The translations under genes were made by a program, and so were the position numbers. 64,000 bases of DNA, taken from Limosilactobacillus pulli (lineage in GTDB: Bacteria > Bacillota > Bacilli > Lactobacillales > Lactobacillaceae). The DNA lies in the NCBI RefSeq assembly GCF_947381555.1, contig NZ_CANCWQ010000004.1, forward strand, positions 37,259 through 101,258. Direction: 5' to 3'. Positions 51,070-60,214 of the stretch are shown here, in pieces (positions within the stretch are counted from its first letter, which is position 1; every line of letters begins with the position of its first letter). The notes below the pieces were generated by a model that was given only the letters and a program-made list of their open reading frames with translations, was not told the origin of the DNA and made no database searches.

Positions 51070-53325
51070 TCAACTGAGGAATTCATCAGCCTCAACTTTT
51101 AATCGCAGTCCCTTGATGAAACGACCGTTTTGTTTGTGTTGACGTTGAAAGCCAGCATTTTTGAGGGCCGTGTAAAAGTCAGTTGTGCTGCGGATATATT
51201 CACCGATACCTTGGCAGTATTCACGGTACTTTTGATAGAGGTCACCGGACTTTTGCTCATAACTGGGGTCAAGTTCACAATTCTCATTAAGAAAATGTCC
51301 GAGCCAATCATTGTCAGCATGGTAAGCATTGACCGCTTTTTCGACTGCCGCCGGAGTAGTTAATCGGTAATTTTGCTGAATGGTTCGCTGTGCGCCTTCA
51401 ATGATCCACTGCAGGACAGCCGGACCAGCCTTTTCAGTTAGGCGCTGGGCGTAATTCTTAATATCATTGCGTTTGGCAATCTTGGCTTTAAAGGGAATCA
51501 CAATTAATCGCCGCCAGATTCCTTCATCGTTGCCACCTACGTGGGGCAGGTAGTTGGTATACAGCACGATGGTGTGACTGGGCGTAAAGGAAAAGGGCTT
51601 CATGTATTTCTTTTCGGCATAGATTTCATCTGTTGAACAGAGTTGCTTGACGATGGAAGTGTTCAGTCGCTTACCTTCTTCTAGTTCAGCGGAGATGATT
51701 AGCCGCTTGCCTTTGACTTCGGCCATCTCTGGTTTGACGTTTCGCCGGACACCAGTGGTCAAGGCATCAGCTGAGAGGTGACCGGTATAAGTGCCGAGTA
51801 CATTAGCAATGGTGTTCCAGAAGGTTGACTTACCATTCCTCCCGCTGCCGTAAGCAATAATCAGAGCTTCCAGGTACACCTGACCGATCGACACCAGTCC
51901 CACAATTTCTTGGACGTAATTAATCAACGCTTGGTCACCACAAAAGAATGTAGTGAGTGCTTCTTGCCAGAGTGAAGCTCCTTGATTACCAGGAACACAG
52001 GATGTGGATTTAGTGATTAATTCATCAGCTTGAATTTCCTGTTGACCGTGCATCCCTTTCTTTAAATTGAAAGCTCCGTTGGGCGTGTTCAACAAAAACG
52101 GATCAGCATCAAAATCATTAATCTCTTTGACGAGCTTTGGTCGAGAATTAGTTAAGATCCCGTTAATACCACGGGTGCTGCGTTCCTTGAGAATGAAGGC
52201 TTCGTAAGCTTTAGCATTTTCGTAATTCTTGAACGCTGCCTGTTGTTCATCGTTAAAAGTCCGACTAGCTTTAGTTTTACCCATTGCTTGCAAAGCGGAT
52301 GTCACACCATTTTGCTGAATCTTCTTATAACTATTAGTGACACGAAGCTGAGCATCAGTTAATTGTTTATCGGTAAAACGTTGGACTTCGCCGAGAGCTA
52401 AAGGTTCCGATTCTTGCCAGACCTTACCGTCGAACCACATAAAACCTGATTGATTGGTGTAGCAGACCCGCTCTTTACAGTTGTTTACAAAGACATAAGA
52501 TTCCCCAGTGTCCGAGTAGTCAGCTGGCTGTAAGTCATCATTGGGCTGATTGTATTTTTCGGGCGGAATATAATCTTTTTGATTAGCCATGCGTTGACCA
52601 AATTTGGTGGCACTATGCCAGATGTTTTTTAATTCCTGCTTGCTTAGTGGTGGATCACATTTAGCAGCTTCTTCCTGAAATGCCTGACGAGCTTCAGCAG
52701 TATTGCCAAGACGCATAATGATGCGACCGGCAAAATGCGAAAGGGTAGCATTACGTTTGCCTTCATGGATTGATCCGATGTTTTGCTGAGCAAAGTAACG
52801 TTGCACCATCATAAATTTGTCTACGGTTTGTGATCCTTCATGCCAGATGGCTTTAGTACTAGGCACACCAAAGACAAAACGGGCCGCATCAAGCGCATTA
52901 TCATCAAAATAGGGAAAGTATTCTTGAATTTCGTGTTTTAGTTCAGCATAGGTTTTAGCATCCGTAATCTCAGTAATCGGAAAGTAGACATGAAACTTAG
53001 GCCGGGGTACTTTATGATGCTTGGCTTTCATGTTGTTGCGTGACAAGGTAATGGCGTAGGAAACATCATCGAAATAGTTAGCAATGTTTGCGGGCTTGAT
53101 CCAAGTAGTCGGATCATCAGAATGATCATTATCACAATCCATAATTAGGCAGTCGGCTTTAATGAAGTTGGCAATGGTGCGTTGGTTATTTTTAAATTGA
53201 CCACAGACATGGTCATAGTGGACAGCCTGTTCTAATTCCTGTGCGTTAGTGATAGTTCGTTGATGAGGATAGATAGTGTTGCTAGCCTGACCGGAATTAA
53301 CTGCCGTCGATAAAGTAAAATGCAT
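51070..53325 (-). CDS. P4-type phage primase-helicase
   Basis: 751 residues. The N-terminal primase-like part has DCLIMDCDNDHSDDP and FDDNALDAARFVFGVP, an archaeo-eukaryotic-type primase pattern. A central helical D5-type region is followed by a superfamily 3 helicase with Walker A GSGRNGKSTFWN (about residue 493), LIISAELEEGKR (motif B) and YTNYLPHVGG. It starts replication of the element. GGAGG lies upstream of the ATG at 53325. Confidence 0.9.
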   Translation of the reverse strand: MHFTLSTAVNSGQASNTIYPHQRTITNAQELEQAVHYDHVCGQFKNNQRTIANFIKADCLIMDCDNDHSDDPTTWIKPANIANYFDDVSYAITLSRNNMKAKHHKVPRPKFHVYFPITEITDAKTYAELKHEIQEYFPYFDDNALDAARFVFGVPSTKAIWHEGSQTVDKFMMVQRYFAQQNIGSIHEGKRNATLSHFAGRIIMRLGNTAEARQAFQEEAAKCDPPLSKQELKNIWHSATKFGQRMANQKDYIPPEKYNQPNDDLQPADYSDTGESYVFVNNCKERVCYTNQSGFMWFDGKVWQESEPLALGEVQRFTDKQLTDAQLRVTNSYKKIQQNGVTSALQAMGKTKASRTFNDEQQAAFKNYENAKAYEAFILKERSTRGINGILTNSRPKLVKEINDFDADPFLLNTPNGAFNLKKGMHGQQEIQADELITKSTSCVPGNQGASLWQEALTTFFCGDQALINYVQEIVGLVSIGQVYLEALIIAYGSGRNGKSTFWNTIANVLGTYTGHLSADALTTGVRRNVKPEMAEVKGKRLIISAELEEGKRLNTSIVKQLCSTDEIYAEKKYMKPFSFTPSHTIVLYTNYLPHVGGNDEGIWRRLIVIPFKAKIAKRNDIKNYAQRLTEKAGPAVLQWIIEGAQRTIQQNYRLTTPAAVEKAVNAYHADNDWLGHFLNENCELDPSYEQKSGDLYQKYREYCQGIGEYIRSTTDFYTALKNAGFQRQHKQNGRFIKGLRLKVEADEFLS

Positions 53326-53327
53326 CT

Positions 53328-53714
53328 TTAGTTGGCCTCCATTTCGTTATTAAAGTAGCGGATATTTTTATTTTTACGTTTGGCTAAGCGGATGAAGTAG
53401 CGCATATCATGTGTTGGCTTACCAAATGACCAGGCTTCGGCGCATTTAGTTAGTAGCACAATGTTAATAAAGGCGGCTACTTGAAATTCTCGCGAATGGT
53501 GCAGGTTAATAAATTGAGGTAGGTAAAGCTGTGGACAAACGGGGATGCCACCATGTTGATAGACAAAACGGCAGTTGGAGCGCACTGTCCTGATACTTTC
53601 GGCATCGCTCTTTACTACTTCTGTAAACGGCGCAATGACAAAGATCATTGGTCGGTAGTGTGGATTCAGTTTATCTTGGCGCAGCTTGGTAATTGCTATG
53701 GTTGCTTCTGACAT
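53328..53714 (-). CDS. Conserved phage protein, possible DUF4406-like nucleotide-fold
   Basis: 128 residues from ATG 53714 behind GAAAGGA; the in-frame ATG at 53732 precedes that site. RPMIFVIAPFTEV at residues 21-33, GGIPVCPQLYLPQF and FGKPTHDMRYFIRLAKRKNK resemble the nucleoside deoxyribosyltransferase-like small proteins of phages (DUF4406/DUF7768). I give it no function. It lies between the polymerase and primase genes. Confidence 0.5.
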   Translation of the reverse strand: MSEATIAITKLRQDKLNPHYRPMIFVIAPFTEVVKSDAESIRTVRSNCRFVYQHGGIPVCPQLYLPQFINLHHSREFQVAAFINIVLLTKCAEAWSFGKPTHDMRYFIRLAKRKNKNIRYFNNEMEAN

Positions 53715-53746
53715 AGATTCAGATCCTTTCATTAAATTAGAGAACT

Positions 53747-53790
53747 AAAAAAGCCCTCACCAATAAGCCAGATGAGGGCAGAAAGTAAAC
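53747..53790 (-). repeat. GTTTACTTT-hairpin element, copy 2, with terminator
   Basis: The box GTTTACTTT (complement of 53782-53790) precedes a perfect 7-base stem GCCCTCA/TGAGGGC (53779-53753) with loop TCTGGCTTATTGG, followed by six T. It comes eight bases after the polymerase stop and before the next gene. Shape is a terminator; box and loop match copies 1 and 3. Confidence 0.65.
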
Positions 53791-53798
53791 CATTAAAA

Positions 53799-55733
53799 TT
53801 AATCTTTTTTGTAAAAGTCGCTAACAAAACCAGCAGCGTTGAGGATTAAGCCATTGGCCCAGTCTGGAACTTCGGTCATGAGCTGAACCATGGTGTCAAG
53901 TGACTGATTGGAAGGGGCGTCAATTACGGCTTCATCGTGAATATGCATTACCACCGTATTCTCAGTAGCTTCTAACCGCCGCATTGCTTCAGCTAGCAGG
54001 TCACGACTAGTTGCTTGGACAATGTTTTCTACCAACTTGGCCCCATAGGTTTCAATTCGATCCCATTTTTTCACGGTGTTGATTCCCATGAAGGTAATCG
54101 ATTCAGAACCAAAGCGATTGGTGCCGATCTTTGGTTTGGGGTAGCAAAGATAACGTCCCGATCGTAAACGAAGAAACATGCAACCACTGCGATAAATAAA
54201 TTTCATTCCGTGGGTAGTTTGCGGGAGGTGCGTTTTAATGCATTCTTTAGCTGCTTTATCAACGTCCCACCAAAACTGCACAATGTGAGGACTAGCATTA
54301 CGCCACATTTGAACCAGTGGCGGTAATTCATCATCAGTTAAGCCAAGCTTAGTGGCACCCATGGCTTTGAGCGCACCAATAGAACCGCCATAGCCCAGGG
54401 CGAGTTCCGCAATTTTACCCTTTTGACGGAGTTCACCATTGATTCCATGTTTGACCACCGGGACACCAAACATCTGGCTTGCGGATGCACAATAGATATC
54501 TTCATTCTTGGCAAAGGATTCTTGTCGCCATTTTTCATTAGATAGCCAAGCAATTACCCGTGCTTCAACCGCTGAGAAGTCAGCCACGTAGAAATGATGA
54601 TTTTTGCTAGGGATAAAAGCAGTGCGAATCAATTGTGATAAGACGTCTGGCACTGAATCATAAAGCATTGCAAGTGCTGGTACGTTGCCTTGCTTAACTA
54701 ATTCGCGAGCTTCTTCGAGGTCTGGCATTGAATTACGGGGAAGATTTTGTACTTGTACAAGGCGACCAGCCCACCGACCCGTCCGGTTAGCACCATAAAA
54801 TTGTAAAAGACCATGGACACGACCATCTTGGCACATAGCTTTCTGCATAGCCTGATACTTTTTGACACTTGATTTAGATAACAACTGGCGGAGAGCTAAT
54901 ACTTGATGGACCGTGCCGGTAGTGGTTTGTAATAGCTGTGCCACTGATACTTTGGATAGTGAATCAGTTTTGATACCTTGCTGTCGGAGCCAGTCTTTCA
55001 GTTGTAAGGGAGAATTAGGGTTTGCCAGACCCGTTACTTTTTTAGCTGTTTGTAGGTACTGGTCATGGAAGACGTTTTGACATTTGATCGCATTGTTAAC
55101 CAGTTGTTGGTCAATCCGGATACCGCGATCATTAATGTCTTGATCCATCCAGTAGTTTTCCCATTCATTCTGCGAAACAGGAAAGCGTTCGAGCTTCTTT
55201 GTGATCTCCATTTCTACTTCTACATCGCGTTGGTTGTACTGTTTGAATTGTTGCCACTTGTCGGGCGCATGATAAGGAAAGTTACGAGTACAGTTCTGAT
55301 TGGCTTTCGTGGGTTTGCAAGGTGTACAAAAGAAGCGAACTAATTCTTTACCAGCAGTGATCTTTTGCCGTGGTAGCCCTAGCACACTTCCGACATCTCG
55401 CAGTGATAAAGGCAATCCAAGGGTGGCGGACCAAACGCGTGAACAATGCCAACCAGCTGGTTTTAAACGATGACCCACAAAGTATGACAGACAAACTCGT
55501 TCAAATTGAGCATTAAAAGCACTTTTAATAATATTGGGGTTATCTAGGGCTTCAATAATCTGTGATGGGATCTTTTCGCCCTGAGTCAAGTCCACTACCT
55601 TGACGGGGCCAAAGTCGATAGCATAACCAAAGAGTAAAAGTTCAAAATCATCGCTATCAGCGTAACGATAGACTCCAGTCTGATTTAGGTTAGTGCCGGA
55701 ATAAGTTTCAATATCAATTGAGATTTGCTTCAT
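53799..55733 (-). CDS. Phage family A DNA polymerase
   Basis: 644 residues. An N-terminal DnaQ-like 3'-5' exonuclease domain begins ISIDIETYSGTN (DxE). The polymerase domain has motif A DFSAVEARVIAWL (about residue 384), an O-helix region ELALGYGGSIGALKAMG, and motif C VMHIHDEAVID (about 598). Lacks the 5' nuclease domain of bacterial Pol I, as usual for phage enzymes. Confidence 0.95.
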   Translation of the reverse strand: MKQISIDIETYSGTNLNQTGVYRYADSDDFELLLFGYAIDFGPVKVVDLTQGEKIPSQIIEALDNPNIIKSAFNAQFERVCLSYFVGHRLKPAGWHCSRVWSATLGLPLSLRDVGSVLGLPRQKITAGKELVRFFCTPCKPTKANQNCTRNFPYHAPDKWQQFKQYNQRDVEVEMEITKKLERFPVSQNEWENYWMDQDINDRGIRIDQQLVNNAIKCQNVFHDQYLQTAKKVTGLANPNSPLQLKDWLRQQGIKTDSLSKVSVAQLLQTTTGTVHQVLALRQLLSKSSVKKYQAMQKAMCQDGRVHGLLQFYGANRTGRWAGRLVQVQNLPRNSMPDLEEARELVKQGNVPALAMLYDSVPDVLSQLIRTAFIPSKNHHFYVADFSAVEARVIAWLSNEKWRQESFAKNEDIYCASASQMFGVPVVKHGINGELRQKGKIAELALGYGGSIGALKAMGATKLGLTDDELPPLVQMWRNASPHIVQFWWDVDKAAKECIKTHLPQTTHGMKFIYRSGCMFLRLRSGRYLCYPKPKIGTNRFGSESITFMGINTVKKWDRIETYGAKLVENIVQATSRDLLAEAMRRLEATENTVVMHIHDEAVIDAPSNQSLDTMVQLMTEVPDWANGLILNAAGFVSDFYKKD

Positions 55734-55748
55734 TAGGGATCCTTTCTA

Positions 55749-55781
55749 CAAAAAATGGGTAGTCAAAGTCGACTGCCCATC
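55749..55781 (-). terminator. Terminator between the DUF2815 and polymerase genes
   Basis: ATGGGCAGTC and GACTACCCAT (one G-U on the - strand) form a ten-base stem, followed by six T. It sits within the replication operon and may act as a partial terminator. Confidence 0.65.
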
Positions 55782-55788
55782 TTTTAGT

Positions 55789-56340
55789 TTAAGCTAAGAA
55801 ATCATCGTCACTACTATCATCAATTGCTGTGAAGTCATCGCTTGCACTAGCATGTCCGCCTAGTGGTTCACCATCACGGATCTTTTGAATGTTACCCAGG
55901 CCACAGGCGATTCCACGATTACCGTTGGTGTTAAAAGCATAGAAGTTAATCGAAACCCGAGCATAGCAGCCACTATACACTTCATCACGATCGAGGATGG
56001 GCTGAACATGTTTGTCCACAATCTGTGGTGCCGTAATCGAATTAGCGTTGATGAAATAACTATCTTGGTAGGCGGCATCATCACGTTCCACGTCTCCATC
56101 GCGAAGAGGTAGCTTGAGATTGGCCTTGTTTGGCTTCTTGCCACCAAACTTACCAATACCTTCCTGGATGGCGGTATCAATTGCCTTCTCAATAGCGCTG
56201 ATTGTTGGCTTATCCGATTTAGGGATGATCAGACTAACCGAATACTTTTCCTTACCACCATTGATAGACTTTGGTTCCCAGACGTTAGCGTAAGAGAGAC
56301 GAGTGTTGATACCAGTAACAACTTTAGTTTGTTGTGACAT
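55789..56340 (-). CDS. DUF2815 phage ssDNA-binding protein
   Basis: 183 residues from ATG 56340 (MSQQTKVVTGINTRLSYANV) behind AAGGAGGA. It is an OB-fold-like family, with YSVSLIIPKSDKPT and GCYARVSINFYAFNTNGNRG, and ends in an acidic tail (DDSSDDDFLA) typical of phage single-strand DNA-binding proteins. It follows the DUF2800 gene as in all members of this module. Confidence 0.88.
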   Translation of the reverse strand: MSQQTKVVTGINTRLSYANVWEPKSINGGKEKYSVSLIIPKSDKPTISAIEKAIDTAIQEGIGKFGGKKPNKANLKLPLRDGDVERDDAAYQDSYFINANSITAPQIVDKHVQPILDRDEVYSGCYARVSINFYAFNTNGNRGIACGLGNIQKIRDGEPLGGHASASDDFTAIDDSSDDDFLA

Positions 56341-56341
56341 A

Positions 56342-57481
56342 TTATTTTTCCTCCTTAAATTCATCCTTTGGGTTAGATTTGCTAATACTCTGACGCCGAT
56401 CAGAATTTGGCACCAGGGTTGGCTTACCCGCAGGTTTTACAATTTCTTGACTAAACAGTTCAGTGAATTTCTTCTTACCGAGCTGTTTTTCTAGTTTTGT
56501 AATTGGCAGTAGGTTCTTTTGATAAATATCATGGTAGCCGTGTTCTTCAGCAATCTTTGCTACGGCTGCTTCATCTTTGTAATGACGAACGGACCGTCCT
56601 TCGACAATCTTGTAGCCGGGCCATTGCTTACCGTGGTTAATGGCTAGGTCAGCAGCATAGTCTTTAACTTCGTGAGCCCAGCGATTCAAATCATCGATGT
56701 GCTCTAGTACTTCGGTAACTTCCGCGTCGGTAAGCAAATTGGGGGATCGTAGCTGGAAGCGGGTAAGTTTATTGTGGTAATCGAATCGGGCGCGTAGCAC
56801 GGCATTGCAGACAGAAAACTGACACCAGGGACCGTAGCGCACCGTGCCTTTGCCGACGAAAGCCAGTTCTGCTTTTTCCTTCAGTTCGGTATTGGCCCAG
56901 TGCATCAGTTTTTGCACGTTAATGGTCCAGGTACTGATATTGGCCATACGAGGTTGAAAAATGGTGACTTCAACTTCGTCGACGTTATACAGACTGCCGA
57001 ACATCTCTAATGCTCCAACGGCATAAAGTTTCATCTGAGGATTGTTCTGCGCTTCCACTTGGACGCCTTTGCCATACTTAAAGTCGATAATGTGGAGTAG
57101 GTGATCAGAAACGATCACGCAGTCGCCGGTACCGAAGCCCTCAGGGACGTATTTTGAAAAGTCAAGCTTTTGTTCCACGCTAATGGTGGCATCTTTGGCA
57201 TACTGCTTAGCTTCCTGATATTGTTCCATGACATAGCTGGCATAATCATCGGTCAGACTTTCCATTTCATCGGATTGATAATCAGAGGTTGGACGCTTGA
57301 ACTTATCGCCAAGCAGGCGATGAATCTTATACTCTCCCAAGGCATGAGCAGCCGTTCCTTCAGCGGAAGCACTGGAAGTGGAGTGCGGGAAGTATTGTTC
57401 CAATCGTGGGAGTGGCGGAGCACTTAGCCAACGGTTGGCACTGGAAGCTGATAGCAAAGCGTGATGTTTTGGTGAACTCAT
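56342..57481 (-). CDS. DUF2800 phage nuclease (PD-(D/E)xK, Cas4-like)
   Basis: 379 residues. RWLSAPPLPRLEQYFP and GTAAHALGEYKIH at the N-terminus, GTGDCVIVSDHLLHIIDFKYGKG (about 120-142, catalytic Asp and Lys) and the later IFQPRMANIS are hallmarks of DUF2800. It is inferred to be a recombination exonuclease working with DUF2815. The ATG overlaps the preceding stop (ATGA). Confidence 0.9.
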   Translation of the reverse strand: MSSPKHHALLSASSANRWLSAPPLPRLEQYFPHSTSSASAEGTAAHALGEYKIHRLLGDKFKRPTSDYQSDEMESLTDDYASYVMEQYQEAKQYAKDATISVEQKLDFSKYVPEGFGTGDCVIVSDHLLHIIDFKYGKGVQVEAQNNPQMKLYAVGALEMFGSLYNVDEVEVTIFQPRMANISTWTINVQKLMHWANTELKEKAELAFVGKGTVRYGPWCQFSVCNAVLRARFDYHNKLTRFQLRSPNLLTDAEVTEVLEHIDDLNRWAHEVKDYAADLAINHGKQWPGYKIVEGRSVRHYKDEAAVAKIAEEHGYHDIYQKNLLPITKLEKQLGKKKFTELFSQEIVKPAGKPTLVPNSDRRQSISKSNPKDEFKEEK

Positions 57482-57792
57482 TGTCCCAAGCCCTCCGCAC
57501 TGTAGTAAAGGTCTTCGTAATCCTTAGGGTCTACGTCAGATAGTTTTTCGGCACCAAACTTTTGAAGTAATGCTTTCACTTGAGCGGTGTAGCCTTCGAC
57601 ACTCTTCTCTGCTAGCATCTTGCGGACCGTTACTTTATCTTCAACTGGATCGCGCTTTGGCTGTCCATCACATGGGGCTGCATCCTGATTGCTTGCTAGC
57701 AATTTACGTATGGACTGAATGGTATCCTTGGCTTGATCAAGCTGATTCTCAGCTTCCTTGAGTTGTAAATCGAGGTCATTCATTGCGCTCAT
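57478..57792 (-). CDS. Conserved phage coiled-coil protein ('rrp5-like' annotation)
   Basis: 104 residues, ATG 57792 behind AAAGGAGGA. A coiled coil at residues 5-30 is followed by a domain with VRKMLAEKSVEGYTAQVKALLQKFGAEKLSDVDP. Phage homologues carry the uninformative name rRNA biogenesis protein rrp5. The function is unknown; position before DUF2800 is conserved. Confidence 0.6.
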   Translation of the reverse strand: MSAMNDLDLQLKEAENQLDQAKDTIQSIRKLLASNQDAAPCDGQPKRDPVEDKVTVRKMLAEKSVEGYTAQVKALLQKFGAEKLSDVDPKDYEDLYYSAEGLGQ

Positions 57793-57976
57793 AGGAATCC
57801 TCCTTTACTTCGTTAATCTCTAGATGTTGAACATCCTTACCGGGTGCAATCACCATCAGATGGTGAGGTTGACCAAGTAGTAAACGCAGCAGCCGTTCAC
57901 GGATTGTGATTTGACGCATACTGACAACACCATCTTGAGGATGATTAGCTACTGAAATTGAAATCTTATTAGCCAT
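57776..57976 (-). CDS. Conserved small phage protein
   Basis: 66 residues, ATG behind AAAGGA. The sequence SMRQITIRERLLRLLLGQPHHLMVIAPG recalls a small protein often found beside the sigma-like gene in DUF2800-type elements. I do not know its function. It overlaps the next gene by 17 bases. Confidence 0.55.
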   Translation of the reverse strand: MANKISISVANHPQDGVVSMRQITIRERLLRLLLGQPHHLMVIAPGKDVQHLEINEVKEDSYERNE

Positions 57977-58019
57977 ATTGGTTATCCTTTCTTTTTAGAT
58001 TTAGTAAGGAATAATCGCC

Positions 58020-58055
58020 TTACACTTACAGGCCATGTGAAGCGCAAAAGTAAAC
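58020..58055 (-). repeat. GTTTACTTT-hairpin element, copy 3
   Basis: The box GTTTACTTT (complement of 58047-58055) begins two bases after the stop of the sigma-like gene. A bulged 8-base stem follows, with loop containing TGGCCTGT. It lies directly before the 66-residue gene, the same placement as the other two copies. Confidence 0.45.
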
Positions 58056-58057
58056 GA

Positions 58058-58516
58058 TTATTTCTGAAGAATTTTTTTGAGGCGTCGCTTGATGGTTTGC
58101 AAACGTTTAGTAATTGCCATTTTGCTGACACCTTCTTCTTTGGCAATGTCGATCTGTTTCATACCGTCCCAGAACTTCTTCATGAGTAACTTTCGCTGTG
58201 CTGGTGTAAGTTGACTGACACTCTGGTGGAGTTGATCCATTTCTTCCTTATTAATTACCTCTTGCAACGGATCAGCATCATCTTTTACCAGGGCGCCATA
58301 TGGGTCATAGGCTTCGAGTGAAACGTGACGACGGGTTTCACGGTGGTTATCGTTGTATTCAATACGATTAAGTTCGATGATTTCTTTGCCTTTAGCTTCT
58401 GTGACCGTGATTTCTTTGATCCCAGTTGGTTGATGTAGCTTAATGTGCATACTGCCATCTTTAGTGTCTGAGATCTCCATGTTGAGCTGGTGACGGTCGT
58501 CGTAGTATTTCTTCAT
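58058..58516 (-). CDS. Sigma-70 region 4-like phage regulator
   Basis: 152 residues, ATG 58516 behind AGGAGGAA. The C-terminal half carries a sigma region 4-type helix-turn-helix: QLTPAQRKLLMKKFWDGM then QIDIAKEEGVSKMAITKRLQTIKRRLKKIL. No region 2 is present, so it is a transcription activator rather than a complete sigma factor. It is the first gene of the element's early operon and is preceded by the pseudoknot-capable leader. Confidence 0.8.
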   Translation of the reverse strand: MKKYYDDRHQLNMEISDTKDGSMHIKLHQPTGIKEITVTEAKGKEIIELNRIEYNDNHRETRRHVSLEAYDPYGALVKDDADPLQEVINKEEMDQLHQSVSQLTPAQRKLLMKKFWDGMKQIDIAKEEGVSKMAITKRLQTIKRRLKKILQK

Positions 58517-58530
58517 AAGAAATTCCTCCT

Positions 58531-58646
58531 CTTGGATCTCCCAAGCGAAGGAATCGAAGGCATACTAAAAGCCACTAACAAGGCAATAAGAAACAGACCT
58601 AAACGATAAATCGCTTGGGTACTGCAACTTGCCTTACTAGTGGCTT
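58531..58646 (-). promoter_or_regulatory. Pseudoknot-capable leader RNA of the early operon
   Basis: On the - strand an 18-base helix pairs 58646-58629 with 58586-58569, continuous because its two non-Watson-Crick positions are G-U pairs only in the - strand RNA. Its 42-base loop contains CCCAAGCGA (58619-58611), which pairs perfectly with TCGCTTGGG (58548-58540) beyond the helix, giving an H-type pseudoknot. That second strand can instead pair with CCAAG (58535-58531), touching the ribosome site AGGAGGAA. The layout suggests a translational switch. The rest of the 371-base gap 58517-58887 holds the promoter of the defence operon and no gene. Confidence 0.65.
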
Positions 58647-58770
58647 GTTACAGGATGTTATTCAGTTAAGTGCATGCTAGTAAAAGTTGTTGATCGAGCA
58701 ACACATGCTAATTAATCAGCTAAAAATATACGCGAATGTAAAGATAATTATCCGAAAGGAAATGCTAATC

Positions 58771-58779
58771 TGGTATAAT
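58771..58779 (+). promoter_or_regulatory. Extended -10 promoter of the defence operon
   Basis: TGG-TATAAT at 58771-58779 is a strong extended -10 about 110 bases before the HamA-like gene, leaving a leader of about 100 bases. No clear -35 is visible. Confidence 0.55.
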
Positions 58780-58896
58780 TATCGTTGTCGAGTACTAATC
58801 TCTAACTGATATTTGAATAGTAACAAGATAATTAAGTCATCTCAGTCATTTTAGATACTCAAAGTCACTGAAAGTTATTTTTAGAAGGTGGGGAAA

Positions 58897-60210
58897 TTGG
58901 GGATTAACAGGTTTCAGGTACTAGTAGATGCATTAAAACCTCTTAGTGAAATCGATAAGTCAGTACCTATCCAAGATGCAGTACTAGTGATATTTGAGAA
59001 TTACACAAAAAACTGGAATGCACATAATTATCAAGAATCAAACTATAAAAGGCTGTATTACAAAGGGTTGAATCGTTCGGCTGCTCATAAGCTCGAAAAA
59101 AGTGGTATAGCCAAAGATAAATTCAAGGATTATATCAATGAGGCTAGTTATTCCCAAAAAGAATCAATCAGTAAGTATCTTTTGGAAAAATTGCAATTAA
59201 AAGAAGAAATTCCGGCAGAAAGTCTTGCATATTATTGCGTTAACCTAATGTCCGAATTAGTAGAAGAAGCAAAGCGTAAAAAGCAATTAAGAAAACAAAA
59301 AATCCCCACAAAAAGTGAGGATAAGGATATATTTACAAAAACTGTTTCAGATGAGACGTTCACAACAGTCTTTCGTCAGGTTAATGCTAGTGAGATGGAT
59401 GCTGTGAAAAATAGAAATATAATTCATGCTTTTGTTTTGAAACCAGAACTGTTGCCTTTTAGCTATACGAATTTAAAGGATCTAGTGACATCCAATATTA
59501 CTAGCTATGCAATAGCCCGTGGAGTTAGCAAAACGGATGTTATAGGTTTGCAAGCAGCAAATTTACTAAGAAAATATGCTAAAAGTGGTATTCCAAATAA
59601 TTTACTAGGTGAATTGCTAGCATATATTTTTTTAGAGCATGAGGATAACGCACTTAAACTCTATACCAGGGCGGAAATTTTAAAAGTCAAGCGAACAATC
59701 GATAGTGAAGGCATATATCTTAAAAGAGACCAGGATAAAACTCAACTAATCCTTGGGGCATCACAATTAAACAATAATCTTAAGGATGCAATTAATAATG
59801 TAGTGAAGAAGATAGCAACTTTTGATAATAATCGGTCCAATGAGATGGTACTGGCTACCGACATAGTTGACCGTTCTATTCTTCGGACACAATTTGGTGA
59901 AGATAAGAGTAATGCCATTATTAAGTTAATGGCACCAACTGAAACAGGCTTTGAAGATATTGCATCATATGGGATCTTTATTGGCTATAAGTTTAGAACC
60001 CAATTAGATTTAGACGATTGCACGCAAGAAGAAGCAAAAGAGAAGTGTCGTCAAGCTATTAATTGTGATTTGGAACAAGCGATTAGGCAATTGAATATAG
60101 TTATTCAGCAGCATCATTGGCAAAAATCGTCGTTTTATGTGTACTTGTTACCTTTTACTAATGCTGAAGAGGATACTCATGCGATAATGAAGGATTTGAT
60201 AGGAGAATAA
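58897..60210 (+). CDS. Hachiman HamA-like protein (DUF1837) with degenerate nuclease motif
   Basis: 437 residues from TTG 58897; GTG 58888 lies on the AAGGTG site and would add three. The C-terminal part (about 165-437) fits DUF1837: LLGELLAYIFLEHE, SEGIYL, LILGASQL, YGIFIGYKF and FYVYLLPF in order. In HamA the PD-(D/E)xK core reads G-E-x-K; here the matching stretch is Gly287-Ala-Ser-Gln290, so Glu and Lys are missing. The N-terminal 160 residues are an extra helical, basic domain not seen in the short HamA. It ends four bases before the helicase gene. Confidence 0.7.
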   Translation: MGINRFQVLVDALKPLSEIDKSVPIQDAVLVIFENYTKNWNAHNYQESNYKRLYYKGLNRSAAHKLEKSGIAKDKFKDYINEASYSQKESISKYLLEKLQLKEEIPAESLAYYCVNLMSELVEEAKRKKQLRKQKIPTKSEDKDIFTKTVSDETFTTVFRQVNASEMDAVKNRNIIHAFVLKPELLPFSYTNLKDLVTSNITSYAIARGVSKTDVIGLQAANLLRKYAKSGIPNNLLGELLAYIFLEHEDNALKLYTRAEILKVKRTIDSEGIYLKRDQDKTQLILGASQLNNNLKDAINNVVKKIATFDNNRSNEMVLATDIVDRSILRTQFGEDKSNAIIKLMAPTETGFEDIASYGIFIGYKFRTQLDLDDCTQEEAKEKCRQAINCDLEQAIRQLNIVIQQHHWQKSSFYVYLLPFTNAEEDTHAIMKDLIGE

Positions 60211-60214
60211 GAGT

